DNA of 64,000 bases from Plecoglossus altivelis. Lineage: Eukaryota > Chordata > Actinopteri > Osmeriformes > Plecoglossidae. The notes under the pieces are model-generated. The model was given only the letters and a program-made list of their open reading frames with translations. It made no database searches and was not told the DNA's origin. Numbering within the stretch: position 1 is the first letter of the stretch; every line of letters starts with the position of its first letter. Below are positions 1-13,099 of the stretch, in pieces. The DNA lies in NCBI GenBank assembly GCA_036571765.1, contig BROE01000013.1, positions 9,440,857 through 9,504,856 on the forward strand, read 5' to 3'. Position numbers and translations under genes: made by a program.

Positions 1-995
1 TTCCCTAAATTACACAACACGGCCCCTGAGGCCTCTTCCTGCTGATCCTTGGCGGACAGCGTTTCCATATATTTGCATATATTTGTATGATTTGCATGCA
101 ATTTGCATGTCAACCCCAGCTTATCTGTGTGCCGTTACCATTCTTCGGAAACCCCCCTGACATATCTGGGATTCGATACTCAGGAAGCCAGACACTCAGC
201 GATGGACAGTACTAACATCCAAATATCACTTCATCACTGGAGAGCGTGCGTACCACGTGCGCACAGACCTTACAGCGGGAGCCTCGGTTTGATCCTGGCC
301 CAAGCTATTTCCTACTTGTCATCCCCGCTCTCTCTCCACACTTATCCTGTTGAGCATCTAAACAGGTAGGTCACAGTTTCCCAAGATTGTCTTGACTTTT
401 GCAAAGGTTGCTGCTTGAACAAGGCGTCAGTTTAGACATGTTCAGAAGCGTTTATCCGGACCTGCCCTGGATCCCCACACAATACTTCCTCCAGACACTC
501 CTCACTCAGGAACGCCTCCTACTGCCTACTTACTCTCCTTCTCCCTGATCCATCTCCTACTGCCTACTCAGTGTCCTACCTTCTAATCCTTCTCCTACTC
601 CCTTCTCCATCTTCTATCATGCTTTTGAAGAGACATACGTAGAATACCTTTTGTTCCAGCTCTGTTTGATAAAGTCTCAGCCACTAACCAGCTACCAGTT
701 TCCTCTTTCTGAAATCTTTGGAGGCAAATGTGATTTGCTGTAATGAAAAGGAATGCTAACTCTCAGGGGAACAATTCTAGGAATGTGTGTGTGTCTTCTC
801 GTGCTTGCTGTCCACATGCTTGGTACATAAGTGGTTCAGAAGAACGTGCTCTTCTTAAGATGACGATCAGCCCCAGCAACCTGGAGAAGTAGAGTCATGG
901 TGCTCAGGGTAGCTTTCTGCCTCGATGTCAAGTGAGTTTGACTTTAGATCAGAGATTATTTAGGAAGGCCAGAAAGCAGAATATGTATGTACGCA
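1..995. other. Non-genic flank, no feature recognised
   Basis: I see no splice-supported coding exon or RNA gene on either strand. The reading frames present are short and unremarkable, with nothing resembling a known domain. The sequence is ordinary mixed composition with a few pyrimidine-rich patches near 480-610. Confidence 0.5.
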
Positions 996-996
996 C

Positions 997-1132
997 TTAC
1001 ACAAATGCACACACACACACACACTCATGCACACGCACGCAAAGGCACGCACGCACGCAAATGCACACACGCACACATGCGCACAAATGCATACGCACAC
1101 ACGTGCACAGGCCCGCAACAGTTGTCTGCTTT

Positions 1133-1181
<49 letters not shown>
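997..1181. repeat. Imperfect (CA)n followed by pure (GA)n microsatellite
   Basis: An interrupted CA/GCAC array runs from about 997 to 1120. A perfect GA dinucleotide run follows at about 1135-1181 (47 bp). The short open frames over it translate only to repeat-type peptides and are not genes. Confidence 0.9.
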
Positions 1182-1183
<2 letters not shown>

Positions 1184-1812
1184 TATTATTGTACTATGGT
1201 TAAAAGTTCCAAACTTCCTTTTCCTGTGTCTTTATAGGATGTGATCACATTCTACTTCCTCTTTGAGGATCCTAGTCCCCCAGTCACCCAAAGCCCCAGT
1301 CCTCCAGTCATCTAATCTCCCAGCCCTCTAGTTCAGCAGCTTGTAGAGGTCTGTTAGATTTGAAGTGTTTGATATTTGATCAGCAAAATGGGCAAGGAAG
1401 GCATGATCAGCTCAGTGGAATTCCTCTCTCCTGTTCCTCCAGCATCTGTCACTCCGTCTGGAGCTGGTAGGACAGACTCTCCCCTGAACGCCTTCACCCC
1501 CCTCTCTCTCCACCTTCTGACTGGCTGATAGTGCTATCAGCAGGGTGGGCGAGGAGTACAGAGGAGCTGGAGGGTGGTAGACAGGGTGGAGCAGCAGGGG
1601 TGGAGGCCTCATGGTGGGGGTGGAGAGGGACACCACATTATCTGCTCCATATCTCCTAAACGAAGGCCACATCTCTACTGTGTCACAGACACTCTCCTGC
1701 ACACAGCTGGGTCTTCCTGTCCCCCTCAGTGAGTCACTCTGTGGGAATTAAGTAGGCTTTAAGTTAATAAAGTTATTATTATTGTCAAGTTGATGTGTAG
1801 TTTCATTCAAAT

Positions 1813-1890
1813 AGAGTAGAGTAGAGTAGAGATTAGTAAAGTAGAGTAGAGCACGGAAGAGTGGAATAAAATTGAACAGAACAGAGTAGA
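1813..1890. repeat. AGAGT pentanucleotide tandem repeat, degenerate
   Basis: Repeated AGAGT units are visible as runs of TAGAGTAGAGTAGAG, decaying into related GGAAGAG and ACAGAG words towards 1890. No gene was recognised between here and 2940; that interval holds only ordinary AT-leaning sequence. Confidence 0.7.
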
Positions 1891-2946
1891 GTGGAGTCTG
1901 TTCAGTCAAACTACCTAACTTGCACAGCAACAGCTTCTCAGCTGCACCTAAGTTGCTCATTGATCTCTTCAGTTCAGCCAATCTCTGAGTTAATCCACAG
2001 AAGCATCACAGCCAATCAGGTGGAACTTCAACTTCTTCTAACCAATCAGCAATAGTTCCTCTTTCTTCTGTGTCTCACTCATTCACAAAAACCTCAAAGG
2101 AACTCTCCCACACATTGCTACCATTGTGAGAAAGCATTCTCTGGAATGAGGAAATAAATGTGTGTGGTTAAGGCCACCCTGGCCATTCAACTGACAAACT
2201 CACAAAGTAACTAAGCAACAAACAAACTCACCAGAAAAAACTAAACAAATAAAACATATATAGTCAGTAGGGTCCAAAGTATGAAACCACTAGTCAAGGT
2301 GCTTCTAGTTGGCAGTTGTTTTGAATGTACTTGAATGTAATACAAATATATAAATTACGAATTCTGTTGTGTTAACGGAAAAGAGAGAAGTTGAAACACG
2401 AAACAATGTACATGCACAGCTTAGCATTGCGTATGCTCCCCTTTTGCTTCCACGACAGTGTGCACAGACTCCACATGTTCTGGTAAAACCTGACAACCCA
2501 CGTTATCCCAGCGTGATTTTACAATGTTTGACATAGCTTCTTGAGATGTTGCAGACTGCTTGTCTTCATTCTCCCCATGAAATGTTCAACGTGGTCTCAG
2601 AGTCTTGGATCCTGCTATACATGTATATTCTTCCTTCTGATCATCACAATTTGAATCAATGGAAAAAAAGTCATTTGATGTCAGCCTCTGTGGTCTCCCA
2701 GGCGCAGGTCTGCTCCAGCAGCACAGAGGCCACACACACTCCTAGATGAGATGACCCCGGCCACCCTCTAGACCTGTGGAGCTTTGATGTTTAATCCCTG
2801 CGCTACCTACAGACTAGGCGCCATGGCGACCTGTTCCACACCACAGAGAAGCGTCAGGAGCCAGACTTGGGGCACGTGGGACCCCAGCTCCCAAATTAGA
2901 TTTCCCTCCGTCCACCTCCACTGTGGGCCCGGGGGGATGCAAGGAC

Positions 2947-3178
2947 TCTCTCTTACCTTAGTCTCTCTCTCTCTCACCTTAGTCTCTCTCTCTCTCTCTC
3001 ACTCTCTCTTTCACCTTAGTCTTTCTCTCTCACCTTAGTCTCTCTCTCTCTCTCTTTCACCTTAGTCTCTCTCTTTCACCTTAGTCTCTGTCTCTCTCAC
3101 ATTAGTCTCTCTCTCTCTCTTTCACCTTAGTCTCTCTCTTTCACCTTAGTCTCTCTCTTTCACCTTAGTCTCTCTCTC
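2947..3178. repeat. Minisatellite of CACCTTAGTCTCTCTC units
   Basis: About ten copies of a pyrimidine-rich unit of 18-30 bp, each containing the fixed core CACCTTAGTC followed by a variable-length (TC)n. Unit length varies through the TC part, so the array combines a minisatellite core with a microsatellite. Each unit contains CCTTAG, which resembles a 3' splice site, but no exon follows. Confidence 0.85.
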
Positions 3179-3479
3179 GCTGTGCATGTTTATGGTTCTT
3201 AGCCACTCTTTTGCTTACACTTGTCTGCCTTTCTCAAAATTCATTCAGAAAGACATTCTCTTTCTTCTGCTCTCTTTTTCCATCTTGTTCTTTTTCTCCT
3301 CAACCTCCTTCCCTCACACATATACAGGGTCAGCTTTCAGACATCAAAATCCCTCTGGTGAGTTATAGGGGTAACAGGAGCCCTTCCCAGCCCCCAGCTT
3401 GCCTGCCCCCTCCTGCCCCCTCCTGCCCCCCAACACTGTCTAGCCTGCTTATGTAATGAAGCCCATATCCCTCAAACAT

Positions 3480-3850
3480 CCACCCTTCCACTCTCTCACT
3501 TTCTCTTTTCCCTCTCTCCTCACTTCCTTCCCTCACTTTCTTCTTCTCTTCTCCCTTTCTCTCTCTCTCCCTCTGTGTTTCTCTCCGTTCCTTTTCCCGC
3601 TCTCTGTTTAACGTCCCCCCTTTCTCTCCCTTGCCTGTCATAGGGGGAAGGAATCTATAGGGTTGATGTGGGTGGAGGCTTAGCAACTAGAACAATCTGT
3701 GTGTGGAATGATTACAAAGACATGCTGTCCTTCTCTCCACTTTTCCCTCTCTCTTGCTCTCTCTCTCTCTCTCTGTCTTTCTCTCTTTCTCTCTCTATCT
3801 CTCTCGCTCCTTTACCCTTTTCTCTCTCTCTCCCTCTCCCAGAACACTGT
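3480..3850. repeat. Polypyrimidine tract with (CT)n runs
   Basis: Nearly continuous C/T on the plus strand, including (CT)n stretches at about 3735-3815. The long frames here encode only Ser/Leu/Phe-rich low-complexity peptides and are rejected as genes. Confidence 0.85.
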
Positions 3851-4419
3851 CTCACTCTACAGTACGATGCTCCAGAATTATATCATATTTTCTCAGTGAA
3901 AAAGAAATGTTCTCCTTCTCTGCATCTTTCTCCTTCTGTAACGCCGTCCTATTCCCTCTTTCTCAACCTCCTCTTCCTCCTCCTACCTGTGCACATCCTC
4001 CTATGTATGTAGAGAAGAACCAAACAGCAGAGAACCAGCTATACCAGTGCTGCAGAAATCTGAGGAGGAGGGGGGATGGGGGAGGTTGATATTGTTGTTG
4101 TTGGTATGTTACCATTCTGTAAACAAAGTTTGTTTTAGAAAGTTCACAGCAGTTTAGATAGACAAGACAGTTGAGCGTGCTGACACGTATCTGCTCCGAG
4201 GAGTAGTAAACAAATGAGATCATATTTATGAGCAACAGCAGCATCCTTCCTCTCTCTTTCACAAGAACTGTAGACTCCCGTGTGTGTCAACATCCTCCAG
4301 GACTGTCTTTGGCACACCTTCCAGAAAAGCCCTTTTGATATGAATCTATCCCTTCAGGATCCACATCCCAGAGCACACACACACAGACAGACAAAGACAA
4401 AAGGTGTCTAGGTACAAAC

Positions 4420-4483
4420 ATCCCCCCCCCATCTTCCTCCCCCCCCCCCCCTCCCACCTCCCCCACCTCCCCCACACACAGTA
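4420..4483. repeat. C-rich homopolymer tract
   Basis: Two poly-C runs (8 or more and about 12-13 C) lie within CCCCACCTCC-type sequence. On the complementary strand this is G-run-rich and could form a quadruplex. It could equally be a sequencing homopolymer problem, because other poly-C/poly-G runs in this window flank an assembly gap. Confidence 0.6.
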
Positions 4484-6960
4484 CCTTGGTCCCAATCAGA
4501 TAGAGCACACACAGCCCGCAGCAGCTGCGTTTTCAGGATGGAGGCTCAACAGCACAGATGAGTTGAGCAGAACAAATAGAGGAGCCGGAAGCAAAGGCTG
4601 AGAGGAGATAAGACGCACTGAGGTGAAGGGATGGACAGAGGTGGGTTTTTGGGGTGGAGTAAAGGTAACAGGGGCAGCGGAGGGTTGGGGGCAGCAGTAG
4701 CCGCAGAATTCCAAGCCAGATATTCCTTCCTGATGAAAGATCAATGCCTGGAATTCCATGGGCTTTGACTTTGCTTAACATATCACTGGCGTAAAGTCTG
4801 TTTATATGAAGATCCAAACGTTGGCTTCACTGAGGGCTTTAAGTTCATAAAAACTAAATTCCTTCATTTTTTTGTAGTAGATCTCCTTTTCATTTTCTTA
4901 GTGAAATTTGAGGACCAGTTTCTTGTTGAAATGAGCAGATCTTTTGCTAATGTCAGGTGTGTGTCATACGCTGTGTGTTTTCAGTGACGCCATCTCAGAC
5001 AGTACATGTATATGTTCAGTTAGCAAACGAGGACGTTGTACAAGTTTTTATTGTCTCTTTTTACAACAGAGACATGAGTCCACTGTTCTCATGGCATGGC
5101 AGAAAGAATGAATGACAGTAGATGCCACCTAGAGGTGCATGTGAAGTACTGCAGTGGAGAACATGAGGACATGGCAGAGGGGCCTGAATGAGCCTGTCTC
5201 TCTTTATCCCTCCATCCCTCCATACCACTCTCCATCACATGCATGTACTTGGTATTGGGGCTGTCAATAAATGACTTATTTTATTGCAAATCCTCCCGAT
5301 TAGTGTTTGCTGAACCTTGCATTCCAGATATGTGTGATTCAGACAGAATGTGAAAAAGAGACCATGAAGCGCTCTGGCTGGTAAAACCTTGACCTTGCTA
5401 GTTAATATTCCAACTGGTTCTACTTCACATTTTCACTTTCGTCTTCCTTTAAACTGGAGGTTTTCTCTGACGCCTCCACAATTCTCACGATGGCTAATCA
5501 CTAAACCTCATCACCTGTTCGTCTACATACACCCCCCTGCCCCCACTTGGGTCCGTCTGGGGCAAGACAGGGTCACAGTCCGGGGCAACTTGAATGACAG
5601 GGTCTGTAACTTTGAGGTTTGTCCACCTGCAGACCTGCATGTCTGGATGGACAGCGTTCGATGTCACTCAGGCAAGAGAGATAGACGCAGATCATTGATC
5701 TTTGCCCAAACAAATGGCCCAGAAGCTAGAATACGTCTTAACCACAATACACATAAACAGAAAAGCTGACATACTAGCTAGCAAGCAAACATGCAACCTT
5801 GTAAGGCGGCATGGAAACACGTCACGAGAAGGTCATGAGTTTCGTTCCTACATGAGCATTTCTGTGTGCAGTGTGCATGCTCTCCCAGGGCAGATTGCAA
5901 CCAGGGTGAATGTAAAGAACTGATGCATGTAATCAACAGTCTTAGTCTACTCAAATTGGAGATTTCAGGGATTAATGCTGGAGGCAATGCACTTGTGTAG
6001 GGGCCATCATTCATTTAATGTCTGTCTTATCGTACATTCAAGGCTCACTCTATATATGAAATTAAACTCAACTTAATCTGAATTACTTCACAATTTTCAA
6101 CCCCATTCATTTCTGATAACTTAATTGTTTGAACCGGAACACAATTCTAATGATCTCTCTAGTGGCAGTTCTGAGGGAACACCTACAGAGATACCTTCTA
6201 TTTACATCCTGTAGGTGAGCCTTAACAGGTTCTCAATGATAAGTCAATACTGCTTCTACCTACAACCCTACAGCCCCCTAGCCCCTCCCTAACACACACA
6301 CATAAACGTATGCACACACACACACATTCACACACACCCTTGTTTGCACTTCAGCTTGGGTGACTTATCTCCTAGATTTTATGAATGAAGGTGTTCGGTC
6401 CCTTCAAACTGTGTGTGCATGTGTGTGTGTCATTCATACATTCCTACCCCCTCCCCACCCCAGTGTAACCTGATGTCAGAGGGAGAGGGTGATGGGGGAG
6501 GGGTTTCCCGTTTTGTGGACAAAGTAATATGATATACCTGGTCCCCTACACACCCTGTCAAATAATCTCATGGAGAACTTCAGGCAGTTGATCAAATAGG
6601 AAGCAGCTTTTTCATTGGTAAACTTTTACTGAACTTTTTGTAGACAAACACTATAACCAACATTATGAACACACACACAATGGCAAACTTATATCTCCTC
6701 CCTCTCGCTCTCTTCTAAAGAACCAAGACCACCTCCACTCTCTCGGTCTCCTCTAAAGGACCTGCCCCACCTCCTCTCATTCCTCTCCTCCTCCCTGACC
6801 TGGCAGCATTTAACCTCTGACCTGGAAGGCCAATATGAACTCTGAGGTGATTGTGCAGGGCTCACCACTTCCCCACAGAGGCCTGTGAGAACATTCCTGG
6901 CCTGGTTGCTAGGGGAGTGGGGCTGTCTGAGGCTTGACCTCTGCTATGGCCACGGTTAGC
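4484..6960. other. Non-genic interval, no feature recognised
   Basis: No exon with plausible splice sites and coding character was found on either strand. The longest plus-strand frame (5389-5769, 126 codons) has no recognisable domain, no signal peptide and no neighbouring exon. Minor CA-rich patches occur near 6290-6345. Confidence 0.4.
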
Positions 6961-7004
6961 CTTGATCTTCCCCCTCCTGTGTGTTTGAGTGTGTGCATGT
7001 GGGT

Positions 7005-7057
7005 CTGTGTGTATGTGTGTGTGTGCGCGCATGTGTGCGTGTGTGTGTGTGTGTGTG
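7005..7057. repeat. (GT)n microsatellite
   Basis: TG dinucleotide run interrupted by GCGC and CA, within non-genic sequence. Confidence 0.85.
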
Positions 7058-7370
7058 AGTGTCTGCCGTGTAGTTGGGGGTAGCTGCCTGTCTCCATCTA
7101 CAGCCCACCCAGCCTGTCTGGCTATTCAGTCCTTGTGCTGTTGTCCCCCTGATGGACACTAAACACCTGCAGACACCCAGGACTGCTCAGGGCACACAGC
7201 CTCTCAGCTCAGCCTCGCAGTGCCAGGGGAGACTTTGGCCCTGGTCAGCTGGCTGTTCTTATCTGTGTTATCCATCAAATGGTGTAAGTTTTGATCCAGC
7301 AGAGGTTATTGATAAAACTTGCCTCTCTACTGTAGGTCCATGAGAGGTGGAAAGCTGAGCAGGATTGCTG

Positions 7371-7541
7371 AGTGTGTATGTGTGTGTGTGTGTGAGTGTG
7401 TGTTTGTGTGTGTGACCAGAGTGCAGGGCCGTGGTATCACTGCTGCGTGGGAGGATGAAAGAGAGGCGTTATCAGGCAGGCGCTGAGGCCAGCTGCACCA
7501 AACGAACATGAACGCACACACACACACACACACACACACAC
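7371..7541. repeat. (GT)n and (CA)n microsatellites in opposite orientation
   Basis: A GT run at about 7373-7415 and a CA run at about 7514-7541 flank about 100 bp of unique DNA. They are inverted with respect to each other, so the transcript of either strand could pair them, but no gene is seen here. Confidence 0.8.
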
Positions 7542-7741
7542 GGTCGGACAGTCTGTACATGGTAATGGACAATAGTTTTTCTTTACCGTCAAATGAACAT
7601 TTCCTTGTGACTGAGTGTGGTGTTCTGACAGATACGACCCTTCTTTTGAGTGTGTGCGTCTGCCAATGTAAGCGTGTGTGTACTGGTGTATTTGTGTGTG
7701 TGTACAATATAACAAGAGTCTTCTGACTCATGAAGTCTCTG

Positions 7742-9660
7742 TTGGATCATCTGTCAGAGTGTTAAACAATAACATAGTTTAAGATACCATATAAAAGAAA
7801 GAATGTATTTTCTTTTGTGTTTCGAGCTGTTCATAGAGGCTATCAGCTTCTACAACGTAACAGCCTTTTACAGTACTATAAAAAAGTTTATTATCAATCA
7901 CATCCCACACATGTAACAGATAAACACGCACATCAAAGCCTTGTGACAATCTACGCAGCTGTCATTTAAACTTCTCTTTCTGGACTGTCATTCATTCATT
8001 CATTCATTCCAAATGAATAGCTGAATGCAGACTGTTCATGAGGTTCCGCTGCATGTGATCGCTCAATCAGTGGTGGGAGCTGATCATGCATGAGAGGGCT
8101 GAGAGGATCTCCCTTTAGAGAGACACACTGAAAAGAGACATACACTAGAGAGACCCACACAGGTTTCTAACCTGTTGGAGCAGCTCTCTGTCTGTTCCTC
8201 GACCACCTGGTGGAAACATGTTGACTTGTGTGGCAAAGAAAGTGAAAGAAACTCTTGTCTGGCGCGGACAGGTGTTGATGACTTTGATGTTGAGATATGA
8301 TGCTGTAAACGATCAATAAACCTGATGGTGAAAGTGGTCGGCTGCTGCTGCACTTTGAACAACGCAACGCTGACTAATATCAACCCTCCACATATTCTCC
8401 TCAAGGTGGCTTGATTCTAGAGCTGTCTGTCAGGAGAGGGGTCGGGACCGGAACTGTCAGATAGGGTAAGTTCTAGAACTAGCTTCAGACACAGGGTAAG
8501 TTCTAGGACTGTTCTACAGGCGCTGGGAAAGTTCTAGAATTGAACAGGAGTAGATGTAGTCCTAGAACTATTCTTCGGAGGCAAGGTTTGATCCAGAACT
8601 GTCCTTGAGGGGCATGGTTAGTTCCGGAACCAGGTCTGACCTTTCGAAACTTTTGATCTAGAAAGTATAAGCCTGGTGATTCAGGTTGTTATGTTTGACA
8701 GTATGATTCACACATGGTCAAACACACGCACGGACGTACACACACTTTCTTTTCTGTCAATGTCAGTTATGTGAAGTGCAGCCAAAAGCTGTGCTTCATG
8801 AGTTCACTACCCTCAGTGAGCGCAGCGTACCTCAAATCCTCATGACCTTGTTTCTCAACTGGACAGATTAGACTGTCATCATCTGTACACATCTCTCACC
8901 ACTTTATACCAACCGGAACATCAAACTACATTTTGTGAGAAGCCCAGAGGACATTCTTTGATAACACGCTGTGTAAAACAATACTTTTACAATGTCTAAA
9001 TGAGTCCAGGCTTAGTACAATGCTAGATTGGCCTTAACGCTGACCCCAGTACTGTATTAGATGGAACTAGGATTAGACTGTCATTTCCCTGACCCTCCTG
9101 GCGTAACAGGACTGCCCTGTCTCACCTGTCAGGCCTCACCTAGATGTGGTTCCCTAAACCCTTGCAGGTGGCCTGTGTCTAAAAGGAGGAAGTCCCTCTC
9201 TCTGTTACAACGGTATTATCCACAGGGCACCCATTAACATGCTCTTCAAACAAGCTTTTATAGGGTGGGGGTGGAGGGGTTAACTCAACGTAACACCTGT
9301 TGGTTCTTCATTCAGAGAACCGCTCGGGGGGGATCCCCACCACAGCGCAGCTATGTGGAACTTCTGCAGACTTATGTAACATCCTTGCTAAGTTCCCCAT
9401 TCTGGAGTCCCTCCCCTGGTTCACATCTGCTCAGAAACTGTCATTGCTTTTGTGCATGAGTCACACTGGACAATGGCGGCTTGAAGCCCATCATACTGCA
9501 GAGTCCAAGCATCTGTCTGTCCTGGAGGCTCTTTCACTCTGACTTGACGCCTACAAATTCCCATCCCATGATAACTATTATGTCCATGAATAAGATATGA
9601 TCTGATCATATTATACCCCCAACTCACCCCCACGCCCCCCACGCCCCCCTCCGGCAAGTG
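7742..9660. other. Non-genic interval, no feature recognised
   Basis: I found no coding exon or structured RNA. A short ATTC tetranucleotide run (ATTCATTCATTCATTC) sits near 7990-8008. Between about 8410 and 8660 the words TTCTAGAACT and GTTCTAG recur loosely (TTCTAGA-type palindromic words, at least six times). This looks like a very degenerate tandem array. Confidence 0.35.
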
Positions 9661-9661
9661 A

Positions 9662-10091
9662 CTGGCACACACACACACACACACCACAAACGGCCACTAC
9701 CAGTGACATCTGCATGCTCAGAGACCCGCACACAGACACAGATACATACACACTCAAATACACACACTCCAAGTGGCGGCCCCCTCCCGCTGGCGTCACC
9801 CGTGGCTTGGCAGACTGGACAATAGGTGGGAGGAGGTTTCTCGCTTCCCGACACAATACCAGCTGCCATGACGATGTCCAGGCGCGCGTTACAGCGTGTT
9901 ACTGCTGCTCCACTAGCCACACTCACCAGGCGCTGCTCATCGCGTATGGGTGGACTCATCAGCACACACACACACGTTTATACGCATGGTGTTGTCAGAG
10001 TTCTGTTTTCATGCCGTCATCCAGGGAGGGCCTGCGTCCACTCTCAACCCCTGCAGGGAGCGTCAACATTAGGCATCCATTCATTAGACAA

Positions 10092-10132
<41 letters not shown>

Positions 10133-10435
10133 ATGTGTGTGTGTGAGAGAGAGCGAGAGTAACTATGTATGTGTGAGACAGAGAGAGTGTGTGTAACACA
10201 TGTGTGTGTGCGTGAGTGTGCAGATGCCTCTATTGATAGAGGAGTGTGTGCCAGTCATATGCTGCTGGGCAGTCGGAGGCCTCATCAGATATGGCAGAAC
10301 AATGAGAGGGTTTGGAGAGCGGGACATGGCTGCACCACCCAGGACAGAGCTGTCAACATGATTAGAATGGAGCCGCCATCCCACTGAATGGACCCTGGAT
10401 GGGAAAGGGACAGACTGTGTGTGTGTGTGTGTGTA
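9662..10435. repeat. Cluster of (CA)n/(GT)n microsatellites
   Basis: CA runs near 9667-9683 and 9962-9974, a long GT run at about 10096-10144 with GAGA interruptions after it, and another GT run at about 10418-10434. Unique DNA between them shows no exon. Confidence 0.8.
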
Positions 10436-10727
10436 TTATCATCATCTTTACATTATCCTCATGTATTCCCCACTGATTTCGCTCAGGATTCCATCTCTGC
10501 GGATTCATTGTCATCGTCATCATCATCCTAGCCCATGTCATCTTCATTGTCATCGGCATCACAACTTCAGTAAATATTTCCGCAGCTAAATCTGAAGGTT
10601 TGGTTCCCCTTGTCTAACCCTAACTGGAGCTCCAACCTGTGCCTACTTGAAAACATAAACAAAGCATCATTGGGACTGTTTACTCTGGCAGTGTTATCTC
10701 TTTATAATCAAGCATTTCCCTCAACCC

Positions 10728-10812
10728 ACACACAAACACATACACAGAGACACACACACAAACACATACACAGAGACACGCACGCAAACACAGACACACA
10801 CACACACACCCT
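10728..10812. repeat. CA-rich minisatellite
   Basis: ACACAAACACATACACAGAG is repeated about twice, followed by degenerate copies and a short pure CA run. Confidence 0.8.
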
Positions 10813-12226
10813 GTTACTTGTCTTAATTGAGTTGCTGATTCATCTGTTGCGTTAATCCTAACAACTCATTGGTGTTTCTACCGTGCGTCCAGAGTGTGCC
10901 TCTCATTACTGACACACGCTGCACCTGGCCCCTCTACTGTCACTGGGTTTCCCAGCAGCATCTCGTTTTTTTGTGGGGGGGGGGGGACACTTTTGAGGAG
11001 ATCCCTGGACCGTACGTTTAGAAATCTGTTAAGTCGGAGTGTCCTGTTTAGCCCCCCGCCCCACAGACCCCTCATGATTCCCCTAAGTTTGAGCACTTTG
11101 ATTTAATGGTCAGTTTTTCTTTGTCCTTCCGTCGTGTTAGCAGTTAACTTGACAGAAGGTGTACGTGCGGGGAGGAGGAGGAGGGGGGGGCGGGGGCTCG
11201 TTTCGTCCATCCTCTCGACTCCCTCCACTCACTCTATCGACACAGAGAAGGCCTGTCTTTGTTCTCTTGTGTTTGTTGTTGTTTGTTAGTGGCCCTGGTC
11301 TATACTCCGCCCCGGGCCAGCCAGAGCCCAGACCAGACGTGCTCTGGACACAAAGAGGATGGGTGCAGCTGACTGACCTCCGGTCCCACCACCTTCTGTC
11401 CCCTGGCAGAAACAAGCTGAGGGGCAGCTTCGACAAGGCCTGCTAGTTGCTGTTCCACATGGTTGACCTCAAACTATGTCTAATTAGACTTCGTTAGGCA
11501 AACAAAGGTTGTGCATCCCAGGCTTGTCTGTAAAGGAAAACATGATGCTGCTGTCCCATTCATGCACACACTCCATGTAAGAAGACGCACACATGCACAC
11601 TAGCGTGCACGTCCAAAACGGAGACATACACAAGCGTGCATGAACACTCCCACAGGCGAGCACATGCATACACACTGGTGCATGTAAACACGCATGCACA
11701 CGCATGCACACGCATGCACACGCAAGGGAAGCCCTTGCATCGAGGTCAAGGATATGCTAATACATTTCTGTTCGCCTCAGGGCACTGGGAGAGTTGTGTG
11801 GGATGTGGAGGGGTGTGGTGTGAGATATATTACTGTTATTAAGTCTAAGTGGCAAAGGCCTGGTTCACAATGATGCAGAAAGAAATAAGTGAAAAGACAG
11901 ACCCATGAGTCAGAACACTGACCTTAATCCTAGATTATTGCACACCTCCGTCTGCAGTATCGCTTTTCGGCAGGCAGAGATCCTCCTCAGGTAGTTACAT
12001 GTCTGAGTGTGTAAGTGCTCCGGTCCTGGCAACTTACACAACACACAAACCCTTCAGCTACTCCTGGGGGTAAATACTCTGATGTTTAGACAGAACATTC
12101 TCCAAAGCCATAATTATATTAAACTTGTATTGTTTTTATCCTGATCCTGGCTGCATGGGAGAATCAAAGTTTGTAATTACACTGCTCACACTGTCTCTGT
12201 CCTGACAGGATGCTACACACATGATA

Positions 12227-12227
<1 letters not shown>

Positions 12228-12257
<30 letters not shown>

Positions 12258-12322
12258 AACAGAGAGACAGACAGGAAGACAGACAGGTAGGCAGGCGCTG
12301 CAGACAGACAGACAGACAGACA

Positions 12323-12396
<74 letters not shown>

Positions 12397-12398
12397 CA
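12228..12398. repeat. (GGCA)n and (GACA)n tetranucleotide array
   Basis: GGCA repeats (about 12228-12255), then GACA-type repeats with interruptions (12256-12325), then an almost perfect (GGCA)n of more than 70 bp ending at about 12398. It is open in several frames because the period is four, so the Ala/Cys/Leu/Pro- and Gln/Ala/Gly/Arg-type frames over it are artefacts. Confidence 0.95.
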
Positions 12399-12618
12399 CT
12401 ATTGTTGGGGGGCTACTGTCCTCGAGACAAAAGAAGCACCTGCCAGATCACTCTCAGCCGGCTCCTCCATGAGTCCATACACACAGATACACACACATAC
12501 ACACACACATACACACACACGCCTGACATGTGCCTGACACAAGGCCTCTCTTGTTAGCCTGTTTTCCCCCTCTCTTTTGGCGCTCAAGTCCAAGTGTTGG
12601 CGGGGAACTTGTGTGTGT

Positions 12619-12726
12619 ATGTGTGTCTGTGAGGGGCAGGGGAGTATGTGTGTCTGTGAGGGGCAGGGGAGTATGTGTGTCTGTGAGGGGCAGGAGAGTA
12701 TGTGTGTTTGTGAGGGGCAGGGGATA
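12619..12726. repeat. 27-bp minisatellite, four copies
   Basis: Four consecutive units starting at 12619, 12646, 12673 and 12700. Each begins ATGTGTGTCTGTGAGGGGC and ends in a GGGGAGT or GAGAGT variant. Confidence 0.9.
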
Positions 12727-12976
12727 TGAGGATTCCGGGGAGGGGGTGTAATGTCTCACCCCTGGGTCAGTTGGCGGGAGAGTGTGGCCGTGTGCTGCGT
12801 GTCACATTTCCATCTGCTCAGCATGGTGTGCCGCTGTAAAGTGGCCCCTGGGAATAAGTCCAGAGGGTCAGCTATAACAGGCTGCCCAGTCCATGTGGAA
12901 TATAACAAGAGCAGCAAGTTGGCATGAGGCATCTGTCCAGGTGGTCCATCAGAGGACCAATCTGGCTGTCCAGATT

Positions 12977-13090
12977 TGGCTGGGCTAGGCTAGGGCAGAA
13001 CGTGGCTGGGCTAGGCTAGGGCAGAACATGGCTGTGCTAGGCTGTGGCAGAACATGGCTGGGCTAGGCTGGGGCAGAACATGGCTGGACC
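12977..13090. repeat. 26-bp minisatellite, about four copies
   Basis: Units starting at 12977 and 13003 and two more diverged copies. Each begins TGGCTGGGCTAGGCT and ends GGGCAGAAC. The units differ by a few substitutions. Confidence 0.9.
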
Positions 13091-13099
13091 TGGGTATAG

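Noticed and set aside
12136..12472. Frames rich in Ala/Cys/Leu/Pro and Gln/Ala/Gly/Arg
   Set aside because: Products of the GGCA/GACA tetranucleotide array, which is open in several frames.
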